Origin: Phycisphaerales bacterium
GTDB lineage: Bacteria; Planctomycetota; Phycisphaerae; Phycisphaerales; UBA1924
Direction: 5' to 3'
NCBI GenBank assembly: GCA_022843045.1
Contig: JALHOJ010000002.1
Location: 1-64,000 of the forward strand
DNA: 64,000 nt
This document shows, in pieces, positions 34,274 to 44,716 of the stretch (positions are counted from its first letter, which is position 1; every line of letters starts with the position of its first letter). Made by a program: the position numbers and the translations under genes. Under the pieces are notes generated by a model. That model was not told where the DNA came from and searched no databases. It worked only from the letters and a program-made list of their open reading frames with translations.

Positions 34274-36070
34274 ATGGCGCAACGCAACGTGTACTTGGAA
34301 ACGTTTGGCTGTCAGATGAACGAGCTCGACAGCGAGCTGGTGGCGGGGCAGTTACGCGCGCTGGGGTACAAGTTTGTCCCCACCAGCGAGCAGGCCGACG
34401 TCGTGCTGTACAACACCTGTTCGGTGCGAGAGCACGCGGAGCAGAAGGTCTGGAGCCGGCTGGGAGAGCTGCGGCTGCGCAAGCAGCAGGAACCGACGCT
34501 GGTGGTGGGGGTGCTGGGGTGCATGGCGGAACGCGATGGGGTGGACCTCATCAAGCGGATGCCGGTGGTGGATGTGTTGTGCGGGCCGGGGGAGCTGGAC
34601 AAGTTGCCGGGGCTCTTGGACAACGCGGTGCGGACTAATGAGAGCTTGGTGGGTGAGCTCGCGTCGGGTACCTCGGCTCTCCGAGCCGGGCGAGCGACGG
34701 ATGAGCCCGTTGTCGTGAGTGCCGGACAAGTGGCGCTGCAGGGCAGTGCGTCGCGGCGAAGTTCCACGCTGGCGGCGGCGGAGGACACGCTGGAGATGCT
34801 GGACTTGTCGCGGGCGATTTCGCCGGTGGATGAGGGTGGCTTGTTGGAAGAAGCGAGCGTTGATGGTGAGTCGACCGGGGCGGCGCGCCCCGGCTCACGA
34901 ACCAGCGCGTACGTCCGCATCACGCGGGGGTGCAACAAGTTCTGCACGTACTGCGTCGTGCCCTTTACACGCGGGGCCGAGATTCATCGTCCGCCCGAGC
35001 ACATCATCGATGAGTGCAAGAAGCTCGCCGACAGCGGCGTGATCGAGATCACGCTCCTGGGGCAGACCGTCAACCACTATCGCTTCGAGCACGGCGCGGC
35101 GGTCACGGTCAACGGCGTGGTGCAGCCGCAGAAGGGGCGTTCGTACAAGGGCGGGCATCGGCGTGATCCGTTCGCGGGCGAGTCCGTCACGACGTTTGCC
35201 GATCTGCTGCGCCGGATACACGATGAAGTGCCGGCGATCCAGCGGCTGCGGTTCGTCACCAGTTATCCGCGTGACTTTGGCGATGACGTCCTCGAAGTGA
35301 TGCGCGATCATCCGCGGATGTGCCGGTATCTGCACGTGCCGGCCCAATCGGGCAGCAATCGGCTCTTGCAGATGATGAACCGCGGGTACAGCGTCGAGGA
35401 GTATCTGGAGTTTCTCGATCGGGCCAAGCAGTACTTGCACCAGCCCGAGATCGGCCGCCCGTTGACCACGTCGGGCGACTTCATCATCGGTTTCCCCTCC
35501 GAAACCGACGAGGACTTTGAACTGACCAAGGACCTGGTGCGCCGAGCTCGCTACAAGAACGCGTTCATCTTCAAGTACTCGCCTCGGCCGGGTACGCCGG
35601 CGTTCGACAAGCTCGCGGATGATGTGCCCGAAGCCGTGAAGCGCCGACGCAACAACGAGTTGCTTGCGCTGCAGACCGAGATCAGTCATCAGATCAGTCT
35701 GGAGCAGGTCGGCAGCACATTCGATGTCATGGTCGAAGGCCTTTCGCCCAAGAGCCTGCGAAAGCGGGGCGTGACGCAAGGCCAACGCCGCGCGGCGGGG
35801 CAAGTCGCGATCACGATCAGTGGCCGACGGCTGGCATCAGGACTTGAAGAAGACCATGTCGGCGCGTGCTCGGCGAGTGGCGCGAACGTGCTCACGCCCG
35901 CGTTCGAGGACGACGGTGAGACTGTGCAGTTGTCATGCCGGACGGATGGGGACTTGATCGTCTTTGTCGAGGTGCCTCGCGCGTCGGCAAAGGGAATGCT
36001 GGGGCGGATTGTGCGGGTGCGGGTGGATGGGGCGGACAATTTGTCGTTGCATGGGGCGGTGGTGGGGTAG
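34274..36070 (+). CDS. miaB: tRNA-2-methylthio-N6-dimethylallyladenosine synthase
   Basis: 598 aa, against about 440-470 for most MiaB. The N-terminal methylthiotransferase domain has Cys13, Cys49 and Cys83 for the auxiliary cluster (FGCQMNELDS, YNTCSVRE, LGCMAER). The radical SAM site is C220-x3-C224-x2-C227 (RGCNKFCTYCVVPFTRG), and a TRAM-like domain closes the protein. It adds a methylthio group to A37 of certain tRNAs. The extra length comes mainly from residues about 120-212, which separate the first two domains and contain two palindromic DNA repeats read in frame, and from a smaller insertion near residue 275. ATG 34274 opens the MiaB signature. Confidence 0.92.
   Translation: MAQRNVYLETFGCQMNELDSELVAGQLRALGYKFVPTSEQADVVLYNTCSVREHAEQKVWSRLGELRLRKQQEPTLVVGVLGCMAERDGVDLIKRMPVVDVLCGPGELDKLPGLLDNAVRTNESLVGELASGTSALRAGRATDEPVVVSAGQVALQGSASRRSSTLAAAEDTLEMLDLSRAISPVDEGGLLEEASVDGESTGAARPGSRTSAYVRITRGCNKFCTYCVVPFTRGAEIHRPPEHIIDECKKLADSGVIEITLLGQTVNHYRFEHGAAVTVNGVVQPQKGRSYKGGHRRDPFAGESVTTFADLLRRIHDEVPAIQRLRFVTSYPRDFGDDVLEVMRDHPRMCRYLHVPAQSGSNRLLQMMNRGYSVEEYLEFLDRAKQYLHQPEIGRPLTTSGDFIIGFPSETDEDFELTKDLVRRARYKNAFIFKYSPRPGTPAFDKLADDVPEAVKRRRNNELLALQTEISHQISLEQVGSTFDVMVEGLSPKSLRKRGVTQGQRRAAGQVAITISGRRLASGLEEDHVGACSASGANVLTPAFEDDGETVQLSCRTDGDLIVFVEVPRASAKGMLGRIVRVRVDGADNLSLHGAVVG
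34674..34688. repeat. Palindrome inside miaB, first copy
   Basis: CGGCTC and GAGCCG form a 6-bp stem with a 3-nt loop in the extra segment of miaB (residues about 134-139). It resembles small dispersed palindromes of planctomycete genomes. Confidence 0.45.
34866..34898. repeat. Two-tier palindrome inside miaB, second copy
   Basis: An 8-bp inner stem (CCGGGGCG / CGCCCCGG, 3-nt loop) is enclosed by GTGAG / CTCAC. It encodes residues about 198-208 of MiaB, just before the radical SAM domain, and shares a GTGAGTC flank with the intergenic palindrome near 44615. Confidence 0.55.
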
Positions 36071-36204
36071 CGGGTTTGGGGCGGCTGGTGGAACCCGGGG
36101 CTTGCGCCTTTCGGTTCTTCTGAAACTCTGGGCGTCGGCGAGCGAACAATGCAGCGACCGGGAGCGTCCTTTGTTCAAAGGCTTTCCCGGCCCAAGGAGT
36201 TCGC

Positions 36205-38061
36205 ATGGCCAGTTTCCGCTCGCGTGGGTTCTCGCTCGTTGCTCTTACCTTGATCGCTGGTCTGGCCGTCGCGCCGGCGCAGACATTCGCGCAGGACGCC
36301 GCGACCGACAAGGCCGCTGCTGCGGAGACCGGGGAGCGGACGCGCGTCGGCCGGATTGACATCGAAGGCAAGCTGCTCGAGCGTCTGCCCGAGATGTCAG
36401 TGATTCTGGGCGGCAGCGAAGAGCTGACCCTCCGCAGCGTCGTCGACGCAATCGACAACGCGGCGAACGACGATGACATCGACGCCCTCATGATCCGCCT
36501 GAAGGACGCAACGATCACCGCGACCCAGGTGCAGGAACTGGGCGCGGCGATGAAGCGATTCCGCGACGCGGGCAAGAAGATCCACGTCTTCAGCGAGGCA
36601 TACGGCCCGACCGAGCTCATGCTCGGCGCATATGCCGACGAAGTGATCGCGCAGAGCGGCGGGCCTGTGATGCTGCCGGGCCTGTACATGGAAGAGATGT
36701 TCCTCGCCGACACGCTCGCGTGGGCGGGCATCAAGGCCAACATGGTGCAGGTGGGCGACTACAAGGGCGCGAGCGAGCAGATGAGCCGCAACAAGCCCAG
36801 CCCGCAGTGGGATCAGAACATCAATCAGTTGCTCGACAGCATGTACGCGAACCTGCGGGCACCCATGCTCTCGGGGCGCAGGCTCAGCGAAACGCAGCTC
36901 GACAGCGCGATGAAGGACCTCTGGCTCGCGCAGGCCGATGACGCCAAGCAGGCGGGCCTTGTGGACAGCGTGATCGACCTGCCCACGATGACGCAGCACT
37001 TCCGGGCACAGTACTCCGCACCAATCGCCTGGAACACCAAGCTCGTCGAGGCCCCCAAGGCCGAGATGGACTTCAGCAACCCCTTCGCGATGCTCAGCAT
37101 GCTGGGCAAGAAGCCCGAGTACAAGACCAACGGACCCACCATCGGCGTCGTGCACATCGATGGCCCGATCATGGACGGCGACAGCAGCGGCGGCAGCCCC
37201 TTTGGCGGCGGCCCCAGCGTCGGCAGCCGCACGATCCGCAACAGCCTCGAAGACCTGCTCAAGAACGACGACATCAAGGGCGTGATCCTGCGGATCAACT
37301 CGCCAGGCGGCAGCGCGACGGCGAGCGAAGTGATCTGGCAGGGCGTGCAGCGTGTCGCGGAGAAAAAGCCGGTGTGGGTGAGCGTGGGCAGCATGGCCGC
37401 GAGCGGGGGCTACTACATCGCCGTCGCTGGGGACAGGATTTACGTGAACCCCAGCAGCATCGTCGGCTCCATCGGCGTGGTGGGCGGCAAGATGAGCATG
37501 CAAGGTCTGTACGACAAGCTGAAAGTGGGCGTCGTGGGTCGCAGTCGTGGCCCTCGCGCGGAGATGTTCGCCAGCGGCAGTGATTGGAGCGAGCAGGACG
37601 TCGCGGAAGTGCGTCGCAAGATGACGGAGACTTACGACCTGTTCACCGGGCGCGTCAGCAGCGGTCGCAAGGGCATCGATCTGTCGAAGACGGCTGAGGG
37701 CCGGCTATTCACGGGCGACAAGGCCTTGGGCCTGAAGATGGCCGACGCAGTGGGCGGGCTTGATGACGCCCTGCGCGACATGGGCAAGGAACTGGGCCTC
37801 GCGGACTTTGACGTGCGCGATTACCCCGCTCCGCGATCCTTCGAAGAAGTGCTCAAGGAGTCCTTGGGCGGCATGGTCGCGGCCCCGGGAGCCGGCGTGG
37901 CTGGGCACGGCGCGCTGTCGCAGAACCAGTTGTTCGCCGCGATCCGCGCGATCGTGGGCGAGCGGGCGTACTCGCAGATTGAGGGCCAACTGACGGGGAT
38001 GATGCAGCTTCGCGAGGGCAAGGTGCTGCTGATGTCGCCGACGGCGTTGGTGTTCAAGTGA
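36205..38061 (+). CDS. sppA: Signal peptide peptidase SppA (two-domain type)
   Basis: 618 aa, the long SppA form with two S49 domains. A signal or anchor segment (FSLVALTLIAGLAVAPAQTF) precedes the body. The catalytic dyad is split as in E. coli: Lys187 in VGDYKGASEQ of the first domain and Ser400 in GSMAASGGYYIA of the second. A glycine/serine-rich loop (residues 327-341) sits before the second domain. It degrades leftover signal peptides and small membrane proteins. It stands alone, 134 bp after miaB, and its transcript ends at a strong hairpin shared with the convergent next gene. Confidence 0.92.
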   Translation: MASFRSRGFSLVALTLIAGLAVAPAQTFAQDAATDKAAAAETGERTRVGRIDIEGKLLERLPEMSVILGGSEELTLRSVVDAIDNAANDDDIDALMIRLKDATITATQVQELGAAMKRFRDAGKKIHVFSEAYGPTELMLGAYADEVIAQSGGPVMLPGLYMEEMFLADTLAWAGIKANMVQVGDYKGASEQMSRNKPSPQWDQNINQLLDSMYANLRAPMLSGRRLSETQLDSAMKDLWLAQADDAKQAGLVDSVIDLPTMTQHFRAQYSAPIAWNTKLVEAPKAEMDFSNPFAMLSMLGKKPEYKTNGPTIGVVHIDGPIMDGDSSGGSPFGGGPSVGSRTIRNSLEDLLKNDDIKGVILRINSPGGSATASEVIWQGVQRVAEKKPVWVSVGSMAASGGYYIAVAGDRIYVNPSSIVGSIGVVGGKMSMQGLYDKLKVGVVGRSRGPRAEMFASGSDWSEQDVAEVRRKMTETYDLFTGRVSSGRKGIDLSKTAEGRLFTGDKALGLKMADAVGGLDDALRDMGKELGLADFDVRDYPAPRSFEEVLKESLGGMVAAPGAGVAGHGALSQNQLFAAIRAIVGERAYSQIEGQLTGMMQLREGKVLLMSPTALVFK

Positions 38062-38107
38062 TCGAGACGGACCTGTGATCAAGGGTTCGAAGTCATCAGA
38101 AAATGAC

Positions 38108-38135
38108 AAAGGCCGCGGTGCAAGCCGCGGCCTTT
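38108..38135. terminator. Bidirectional terminator between sppA and the PEP-like gene
   Basis: AAAGGCCGCGG and CCGCGGCCTTT form a perfect 11-bp stem with a 6-nt loop and A/T ends on both sides. It can stop transcripts from either convergent gene. Confidence 0.8.
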
Positions 38136-38159
38136 CTTCATTCTGCGAAGCGGGCGACA

Positions 38160-38831
38160 TTAGCGACGGCGACGCATCGAGAGCAGGACGCCAAGGCCCA
38201 GGGCCGCTCCTGCTGCGGGCGTCGGCACGCCGATCGTCGCGTCGTAGTTGACGTGATCGAACAGGTACGAGCCGTTGTCCCCGAAGGCGATGTGCACGCG
38301 ATCGCCCGGCTGGAAGAGCGTCGTGGGGAAGGTGAAGCTGTCCAGGCGTTCATCGGCGGTTCCGACGAGAGTGACAGTGCCGACGCTGGTCGTGTTGCCT
38401 GCGATCGTGGTGAAGACCGAGATCGTCACGCCGTTGCCCGAAAGGCCGTTCGCGATCAATTCGGAACGAACGTCCACCTGCCCGATCAGCATGGGAGCGG
38501 TGGGGGCGAAGACGAGCACCGCAGCGATGCCGGGACCGGGATGGGCCCATGAGCCGTTGAAGGTTGCCGGGCCCGCCGCGCCGGCGTTGGTGCCGATGTT
38601 GTTGCGCAGGGCGAGCAGCGGCGTGCCATTTGGGAAGCCGGGTGAGTACCACTGGGTACTGTCGCTGGTCATCATGGCACCGTTGACGCCCTGCGTCCCA
38701 AACCACTCGTTGGACGAGCTGTTGGGCGTGCTGGCGTTGGCGTCGAGCCAGGAACGGAAGTTCACGATGTCGGCGGACGCGGCGGAAAGGCCGACGAAGC
38801 CAAGGGCGGCGATGGCGAAACACAGTCTCAT
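38160..38831 (-). CDS. Exported protein with PEP-CTERM-like sorting tail
   Basis: 223 aa. A Sec signal (MRLCFAIAALGFVGLSAASA) is followed by a beta-rich, Asn/Thr/Gly-rich body, and the C-terminus is VPTPAAGAALGLGVLLSMRR plus RR. That order (VPTPAA, hydrophobic helix, basic cluster) is a planctomycete variant of the PEP-CTERM signal handled by exosortases. ATG 38831 is supported by GGAGG six bases upstream. It is probably a surface or extracellular-matrix protein. No enzyme motif was seen. Convergent to sppA. Confidence 0.82.
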   Translation of the reverse strand: MRLCFAIAALGFVGLSAASADIVNFRSWLDANASTPNSSSNEWFGTQGVNGAMMTSDSTQWYSPGFPNGTPLLALRNNIGTNAGAAGPATFNGSWAHPGPGIAAVLVFAPTAPMLIGQVDVRSELIANGLSGNGVTISVFTTIAGNTTSVGTVTLVGTADERLDSFTFPTTLFQPGDRVHIAFGDNGSYLFDHVNYDATIGVPTPAAGAALGLGVLLSMRRRR

Positions 38832-39194
38832 CTCAATCCTCCAGTGGAGGGAGAGCATACCTCCGACGATTGAAGCATGCAAGCGATTTCAGCTGCTTTG
38901 GGGGTTCCCGGAGTTGCCGCGAGAGCGTTCTAGGACGCAAGATGAGCAAGCCATAGACAGAACCGATCACGGGCTTTCGACGAAGCGATCAGCGAGCGAG
39001 ATTCGGCTGAGAGGCGCGTTCGATGCACAACACCAAACCGCGCGACGCGGTCAGATAGGTGCGTCGCGTGGCTTGTGAGATCGTGGATGGCTGGGCGATG
39101 GCGACCCCCTTGTAGCTTGAGGTGCTCACCGCCACAGCTAGCTGCATGCGCCACGATTTGTGGCACGTTGATCGCACCGTGTCAGCGATTGGCC
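38832..39194. other. Intergenic region without recognisable gene
   Basis: 363 bp upstream of the PEP-like gene. Short frames exist on both strands but none has a family pattern or ribosome site. It should contain the promoter of the PEP-like gene; no clear -35/-10 pair was picked out. Confidence 0.4.
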
Positions 39195-39641
39195 TCAGTC
39201 CGGCGCGTTCCTGGGCGGTCCAGCGTTGAGCGCGATCATTCTTCCTGCGAGAATGAGCAAGCCACTAAGCACAGCCACGGCAGCGAGAACGACTCTGGGG
39301 GTCGGGATTGGCAAACCGCCGAGCGACTTGATGCTGAGTGAAATCACGGCAACCGCGAACGCGATCCACCGCGCGCGTGGCAATGGCCCGTAACCCTTGA
39401 ACTCCCGCACGATGTGCCAACCGGAGAACGCGCAGAGGAGAAGTGTGATGATCGCGTCATGCAGCGGGCGATTGCTCCCACGGGTTGCGAGCGCGAGAAA
39501 CGCCATCACAAAGAACAGGCCAACGCTCCCTAGCATCAGGCTCAGGCTATAGGCAGCCTGTTCAATGACTGACAACTTCGAGACATCCGCGTGAAATTCT
39601 CTTGGCAATTCGCAACTCCCCCGACACATCGATTCAGCCAA
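39195..39641 (-). CDS. Small hypothetical membrane protein
   Basis: 148 aa, not recognised. Four probable membrane helices: AAYSLSLMLGSVGLFFVMAF, HDAIITLLLCAFSGWHIV, ARWIAFAVAVISLSI and VVLAAVAVLSGLLILAGRMI. The N-terminus is a short polar segment. No conserved motif suggests transport or enzymatic function. It lies between the PEP-like gene and aconitase, all on the minus strand, with gaps that argue against an operon. The hydrophobic pattern makes a chance frame unlikely. Confidence 0.6.
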   Translation of the reverse strand: MAESMCRGSCELPREFHADVSKLSVIEQAAYSLSLMLGSVGLFFVMAFLALATRGSNRPLHDAIITLLLCAFSGWHIVREFKGYGPLPRARWIAFAVAVISLSIKSLGGLPIPTPRVVLAAVAVLSGLLILAGRMIALNAGPPRNAPD

Positions 39642-39738
39642 GTGTGATTCGGAAGATCGACAGATTCAATCGCCAGCGCAGGAACTCGACGCTGATGAAC
39701 CGCGCCGAACGTCTGGCGATCGCAATCTGTCCTTGGTC

Positions 39739-42540
39739 TTACACACCCACTGCCACTTTCCCGCCCGTCTTGCTCTCATTGAGCAACCGCCGCAGCACCG
39801 TGTGCAGCACCCCGCCATTCTTGTAGTACTCTGCTTCGACGGGCGTGTCGATGCGGCACAGGGCCGTGAACTCGGTCTTCTTGCCCGAGGGGTGCGTCGC
39901 GACGATCTTCACGTCGCAGCGGGGTGTCACGAGGCCGTCGGGGCTCGCCGTGAGGTGGATGTCGAAAGTCTCTTCGCCCGTCAGGCCCAGGCTCGCAGCG
40001 TTCTGACCGTCCTTGTAATTCAGTGGCAGAACGCCCATGCCCACGAGGTTGCTGCGGTGGATGCGCTCGAAGCTCTCGCTGATGACGGCCTTCACACCCA
40101 GCAGCAGTGTCCCCTTCGCCGCCCAGTCGCGGCTGGAACCCATGCCATAGTCCTTGCCGCCCAGCACGACCAGAGGCGTGCCTTCCTTCTTGTAGTTCTG
40201 GCTGGCGTCGAAGATCGCGCTCACTTTGTTGCCACCGGTCTTGCTGAAGTCGGTGGTCCACCAGCCTTCCTTGATCTTTCCGCCCTCAACCGCAAGCTTG
40301 TTCTTGACTCGCACGTTCGCAAACGTGCCGCGGGTCATGACGCGGTCGTTCCCGCGGCGGCTGCCGTAGCTGTTGAAGTCGTGCTTGGGCACGCCCAGGG
40401 TCTTGAGGTATTCGCCCGCGGGGCTCGCCGCGGCGATGTCGCCCGCGGGAGAGATGTGGTCGGTGGTGATGCTGTCGCCCACGTTCACGAGGCAGCGAGC
40501 ACTCTTGATCGCGCCGATCTTGGAAGCGTCGGGCGTGGGGCTCATGCCTTGGAAGTACGGCGGGTGCTGGATGTACGTGGACTTGTCGTTCCACTTGTAC
40601 TGGTCGCTCTTGCTGACGGGCACCTTGTTCCACGTGTCGTTAGCCGTGAAGACCTGGCCGTACTGCCGCTTGAACTGGCCCGGCTCGATGCACTTGGCCT
40701 TGAGTTCCTGAATCTCGGCGTTGCTGGGCCAGATGTCCTTGAGGAACACAGGCTTGCCGTCCTTGCTCGTGCCCAGCGGTTCGGTCGCGAGATCGATGGC
40801 GACGCTTCCGGCGATGGCATACGCGACGCACAGGGGCGGGCTCGCAAGGTAGTTGGCCTTGACGCTCTGGTGGACGCGGCCTTCGAAGTTGCGGTTGCCG
40901 GAGAGCACGCTGGCGACGATCAGGTCGCCTTCCTTGATGGCGGCTTCGACTTCATCGGGCAGCGGGCCGCTGTTGCCGATGCACGTCGTGCAGCCGTAAC
41001 CCACGGTGAAAAAGCCGCAAGCGTCGAGGTCCTCAGTGAGGCCGCCCTTGTTGAGGTATTCGGTGACGACGGTGCTGCCCGGGGCGAGGCTGGTCTTGAC
41101 CCAGGGCTTGCGCGTGAGGCCCAGGGCGCGGGCCTTGCGAGCAACGAGCCCCGCAGCGATCAGCACGTCAGGGTTGCTGGTGTTGGTGCAGCTGGTGATC
41201 GCAGCGATGACGACGGCGCCATGCGTGATCGTGTTGGAAGACTTGCCGGCGGGGGCAGGCGTCATCGGCCCGCTTTGGACCTCGCCCTTGGCGTTGAAAA
41301 TCTTCTCGAAGGGCAAGCCAAAGCTCGTGTTGCCCAGTGGCGCGCCCAGACTCTTGAGGAACTCAGCCTTGATGTTCTTGAGCTCCACGCGGTCCTGCGG
41401 GCGCTTGGGGCCGGCCATGCTGGGTTGGACGGTGGAGAGGTCGAGCTCGAGCACGTCGGTGTACTCGGGCTCGGGACTGCCGGGCGTCCAGAACATGCCC
41501 TGGGCCTTGCAGTAGGCCTCCACGAGCGCGACGGTTTCTTCATCGCGACCGGTGAACCGCAGGTAATCGAGCGTCACGCTGTCAATCGGGAAGAACCCGA
41601 TCGTCGCGCCGTACTCGGGAGCCATGTTACCGATCGTCGCGCGATCGGGCACACTCAGGGCGGCGATGCCATCGCCAAAGAACTCGACAAACTTATCAAC
41701 GACGCCCTTCTTGCGGAGGATCTGCGTGACGGTGAGGACGAGGTCGGTCGCCGTCGCGCCTTCAGGCATCTTGCCCTTGAGGCGGAAGCCGATCACGTCG
41801 GGCGTGAGCATGTAAATGGGCTGGCCCAGCATCACGGCCTCGGCCTCGATGCCGCCCACGCCCCAGCCGACGACGCCCAAACCATTCACCATCGTGGTGT
41901 GGCTGTCGGTGCCGACGCAGGAGTCGGGATAGGCGACGGTCGCGCCGTCCAGGGGCTTGGTCCACACGCCCTTGGCGAGGTACTCGAGGTTGACCTGGTG
42001 CACGATGCCCGTCGCGGGCGGCACGCAGCGGAAGTTGCTCAGGCTCTGCTGGCCCCACTTGAGGAACTCGTACCGCTCGTTGTTGCGCTCGAATTCGCGG
42101 TTGGCGTTGATCGTCAGGGCGTTCTTGGTGCCGAATGCGTCCACCTGCACGCTGTGGTCGATGACAAGGTCACACGGCACGAGCGGGTTGATTGCGTTCG
42201 CATCGCCGCCCATCGCCTTCATCGCGTCGCGCATCGCGGCGAGGTCCACCACACAAGGCACGCCCGTGAAGTCCTGCAACACAACGCGGGCGGGCATAAA
42301 GGGGATTTCTTCCTTCACCGGGCTCTTGGCGTTGTAGTTGGCAAGGCCCACGACATCGTCGTCGGTGACGATGAAGCCGTCGACGTTGCGGAGCATGGCT
42401 TCGAGGAGCACCTTGATCGAATAGGGCAGTTTGTCAAGGTGTCCGATCTTCTGTTGTTTGAGGGCATCAAGGGCGAAGTAGGTGTAGCTGCCGTGCTTGG
42501 TGGTGAGGGTCTTGCGAGAGTTGAATGGGTTCGAGGGCAT
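39739..42540 (-). CDS. acnA: Aconitate hydratase
   Basis: 933 aa, the AcnA/IRP1 type. Iron-sulfur ligands appear in [17 protein letters not shown] and in [16 protein letters not shown]; other family marks are [32 protein letters not shown] and the swivel-domain [10 protein letters not shown]. It isomerises citrate to isocitrate in the TCA cycle. ATG 42540 has AAGGA six bases upstream; a longer reading frame upstream overlaps the LysR gene and is not used. Like other AcnA proteins it may bind RNA when the cluster is lost, but nothing here shows that. A LysR gene lies just upstream on the same strand. Confidence 0.95.
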   Translation of the reverse strand: MPSNPFNSRKTLTTKHGSYTYFALDALKQQKIGHLDKLPYSIKVLLEAMLRNVDGFIVTDDDVVGLANYNAKSPVKEEIPFMPARVVLQDFTGVPCVVDLAAMRDAMKAMGGDANAINPLVPCDLVIDHSVQVDAFGTKNALTINANREFERNNERYEFLKWGQQSLSNFRCVPPATGIVHQVNLEYLAKGVWTKPLDGATVAYPDSCVGTDSHTTMVNGLGVVGWGVGGIEAEAVMLGQPIYMLTPDVIGFRLKGKMPEGATATDLVLTVTQILRKKGVVDKFVEFFGDGIAALSVPDRATIGNMAPEYGATIGFFPIDSVTLDYLRFTGRDEETVALVEAYCKAQGMFWTPGSPEPEYTDVLELDLSTVQPSMAGPKRPQDRVELKNIKAEFLKSLGAPLGNTSFGLPFEKIFNAKGEVQSGPMTPAPAGKSSNTITHGAVVIAAITSCTNTSNPDVLIAAGLVARKARALGLTRKPWVKTSLAPGSTVVTEYLNKGGLTEDLDACGFFTVGYGCTTCIGNSGPLPDEVEAAIKEGDLIVASVLSGNRNFEGRVHQSVKANYLASPPLCVAYAIAGSVAIDLATEPLGTSKDGKPVFLKDIWPSNAEIQELKAKCIEPGQFKRQYGQVFTANDTWNKVPVSKSDQYKWNDKSTYIQHPPYFQGMSPTPDASKIGAIKSARCLVNVGDSITTDHISPAGDIAAASPAGEYLKTLGVPKHDFNSYGSRRGNDRVMTRGTFANVRVKNKLAVEGGKIKEGWWTTDFSKTGGNKVSAIFDASQNYKKEGTPLVVLGGKDYGMGSSRDWAAKGTLLLGVKAVISESFERIHRSNLVGMGVLPLNYKDGQNAASLGLTGEETFDIHLTASPDGLVTPRCDVKIVATHPSGKKTEFTALCRIDTPVEAEYYKNGGVLHTVLRRLLNESKTGGKVAVGV

Positions 42541-42655
42541 GGGGGGTCCTTGGGGAGTGGATCGGAACAATGCAAGCGTACCAGTCCATCGGCATGAATC
42601 GAATCGATCAGGATTACGTCTTCGGTAACTTGTAATTATGGCGTCCGTGCGGCAG

Positions 42656-43567
42656 TCAGGCCCGCCGGGGCTTGCTGGCGCGGGCGGCCTGCTGGAGCGA
42701 CCGCTCAAACTGTTGCACGGCGGGGCTGGGCTGGCGATCGCTCCTGCGGACGACGGCGAGCTTGCGGGTGAGTTTGGAGTCCTTGCACGCCACGCCCTCC
42801 CCCGGCTTGAGTGCAAAGCGAGAGACGAAGCCAATGCCGATCCCCGCCGCGACCATGCCCTTGATGCCTTCGATCGAGCGCAGTTCCATCACGTAGTGCA
42901 GCGTCACGCCCGCGCGGGCCGCGGCTTGATCGATGACGCTTCGGACCGCGCTGCCAGCTTCAAAGCCGACGACAGGCATGCCGGCGATGTCCTTCCAGCG
43001 GAAGGGTTCGCTGGCGGGCCACGCCACTTTCGAGCCGGAACGTTTGGGTGGCGCGATCAATCGCAATTCATCGTCGACCAGTTCGAGCGTCAGCAGGTCG
43101 CTCTTCTCCGGAAGGGTGAGCGGGAGCGTGACGATGCCAAGATCGAGTTCGCCCAGGGCCACGGCTTGGGCAACTTGCGTGCTACCGGCTTCGCGAATCG
43201 AGAACGTGAGCGCCGGGTGGCTCTCGCGGACGCTATGGATCACGGGGGGCAGCAGGTACGTGATCGCGGTCGCCCCGCCACCCACGCGGATGGTGCCGCG
43301 TTCCAGGCCCAGCAATTCGCGCACGCTTCGGGTTGCCGCGTCGGCCTCGCGGAGCGCGGCCTCGGCGTGCTGGAGGAAGACCTTGCCAGCGTCGGTGAGG
43401 GCGACGCCCTTGCCGGTGCGGTCGAGCAGTGGGGCACCCAGTTCGGCTTCGAGCTTGCGGACCATCGCGGAAAGTGCGGGTTGCGTCACGCCCAGTTGGC
43501 GAGCCGCGCGGGTCATGTGCAGGTGCTGGGCGATGGCCTTGAAGTAGCGGAGGGTCGTGAGTTCCAC
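42656..43567 (-). CDS. LysR-family transcriptional regulator
   Basis: 303 aa. The winged HTH is at the N-terminus ([59 protein letters not shown]), followed by a periplasmic-binding-like effector domain ([18 protein letters not shown] ...). The overall form resembles CynR/CbbR-like members. It is 115 bp upstream of acnA on the same strand, so aconitase or another carbon gene is a possible target, but LysR proteins more often control divergent genes and no such gene is present. Effector unknown. Confidence 0.9.
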   Translation of the reverse strand: MELTTLRYFKAIAQHLHMTRAARQLGVTQPALSAMVRKLEAELGAPLLDRTGKGVALTDAGKVFLQHAEAALREADAATRSVRELLGLERGTIRVGGGATAITYLLPPVIHSVRESHPALTFSIREAGSTQVAQAVALGELDLGIVTLPLTLPEKSDLLTLELVDDELRLIAPPKRSGSKVAWPASEPFRWKDIAGMPVVGFEAGSAVRSVIDQAAARAGVTLHYVMELRSIEGIKGMVAAGIGIGFVSRFALKPGEGVACKDSKLTRKLAVVRRSDRQPSPAVQQFERSLQQAARASKPRRA

Positions 43568-43630
43568 AGGGCAAGCGTACGAGAAGCCGAGCGGCGACTT
43601 TGGGCAGCGACCGCGCCGCTTGCCGAAGCA

Positions 43631-44581
43631 TCACGCATCCTTGCGAGCAACGACATACACCACGTACGGATCATCCAACTCGTCGTCTTCGCGAAGCGGC
43701 GCGACGTACGTAGTGCCGTCCGCGTCTATGCCGTCGGCGAGGCGGTCGTAGACCTCGACGCTCGCGAAGCCGGCTTCCAGCATCGCATCGCGAAGTTCGG
43801 GAATGCTCCAGAGTCGCCAGTGGTAGGTGAAGGCGTTGCGGATGTAGCGGGTTGTCTTCGACGGATTGAACGCAGAGCCCGCGGGCAGTTCGAAGTGGAT
43901 GTGGTTGGTGACGAGGTTGGTCGTCGGATTCGCCGCGGGCTGCTCCCAGTGATAACGAAACGCGACCGCGAGGGAGCGTCGCGTGCGTTTGGCTCTGGAG
44001 TTCGTCGAATGCTGTTGGTCGCCGCGCGAGGACAGAACATCAGCTTGCTTGACGCTTCCTGACGGTCGCGTTTCGTGGATTGCGCGGGAGGTCACGCCTT
44101 GTTCGAAGGCATTGGAGCCGCCGTACAGGTCCGCGACAAAAACACCGTGCTTTGTGAGGCAGCGGCGGGCGTGGCGGAGATACGCGATCAGTTCGGGGCG
44201 AGTGTGGAAGTAGCCCAGCGGGAAGTTGGTCGCCGCGAGGATGTCGGCTCGGTCGGTGGCGGCGAGAACGTCGGTTGTGCGAGTGGTGAGACTGTTCGCC
44301 AGAGGCGTCGAAGTCGTCGAAGAGCCGACGACTTCGGTGGCACGGCGGAGCACACGCTTGTCACGGTCGACGGCGAGGGCGCGGTGCTTGGGGTTGAGGG
44401 CGAGCCAGCCCCGCGCAAGCGCGGCGGTGCCGGAGAAGTCTTCGCGGAGCGTGACGGGCGGACGCGACGTGCCGCGCTGATGCACGGCAAACAAAAACCC
44501 TGCCATGGGCAGGGCGTGAGTCACTGCGAGTTCATAGAGATCGTGGCGGAGTTTGAAGGATGTTTGCGATTCGCGGGGCAT
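43631..44581 (-). CDS. Class I SAM-dependent methyltransferase
   Basis: 316 aa. The SAM-binding loop appears as LREDFSGTAALARGWL near residue 45, followed by an acidic strand end (ALAVDRDKRVLRRA), a second motif ADILAATNFPLGYF, and VFVADLYGGSNAFEQG, with a beta-rich C-terminal half (FRYHWEQPAANP...). The DFSGTA form of motif I is characteristic of a subgroup of uncharacterised methyltransferases. Substrate not predictable. It is 63 bp upstream of the lysR gene on the same strand. A cluster of palindromes lies upstream. Confidence 0.82.
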   Translation of the reverse strand: MPRESQTSFKLRHDLYELAVTHALPMAGFLFAVHQRGTSRPPVTLREDFSGTAALARGWLALNPKHRALAVDRDKRVLRRATEVVGSSTTSTPLANSLTTRTTDVLAATDRADILAATNFPLGYFHTRPELIAYLRHARRCLTKHGVFVADLYGGSNAFEQGVTSRAIHETRPSGSVKQADVLSSRGDQQHSTNSRAKRTRRSLAVAFRYHWEQPAANPTTNLVTNHIHFELPAGSAFNPSKTTRYIRNAFTYHWRLWSIPELRDAMLEAGFASVEVYDRLADGIDADGTTYVAPLREDDELDDPYVVYVVARKDA

Positions 44582-44598
44582 GCTGTTCCCCCGTGGCG

Positions 44599-44698
44599 CG
44601 GCCTTCTAGGCCGTGAGTCAGACGGGCTTCTGGCCCGTCTGAATTCCTTCGAGCCCAACGGCTAGAAGCCATTGAGACTCATGGGCCGGAGGCCCATG
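44599..44698. repeat. Cluster of small palindromes (REP-like)
   Basis: Three hairpins lie in about 100 bp: CGGCC / GGCCG (44599-44613), CAGACGGGC / GCCCGTCTG (44619-44641, 9-bp stem, 5-nt loop) and CATGGGCC / GGCCCATG (44680-44698, 8-bp stem, 3-nt loop). The GTGAGTC and GACTCATGG flanks recur near 34868 and 49906. They could also terminate the rpmA transcript, though no T-run follows. Confidence 0.6.
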
Positions 44699-44716
44699 CC
44701 GCCCAGTTCTTTCCAC

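Noticed and set aside
39733-42597. Plus-strand frame of 954 codons opposite acnA
   Set aside because: Shadow frame caused by GC-biased third positions of aconitase codons.
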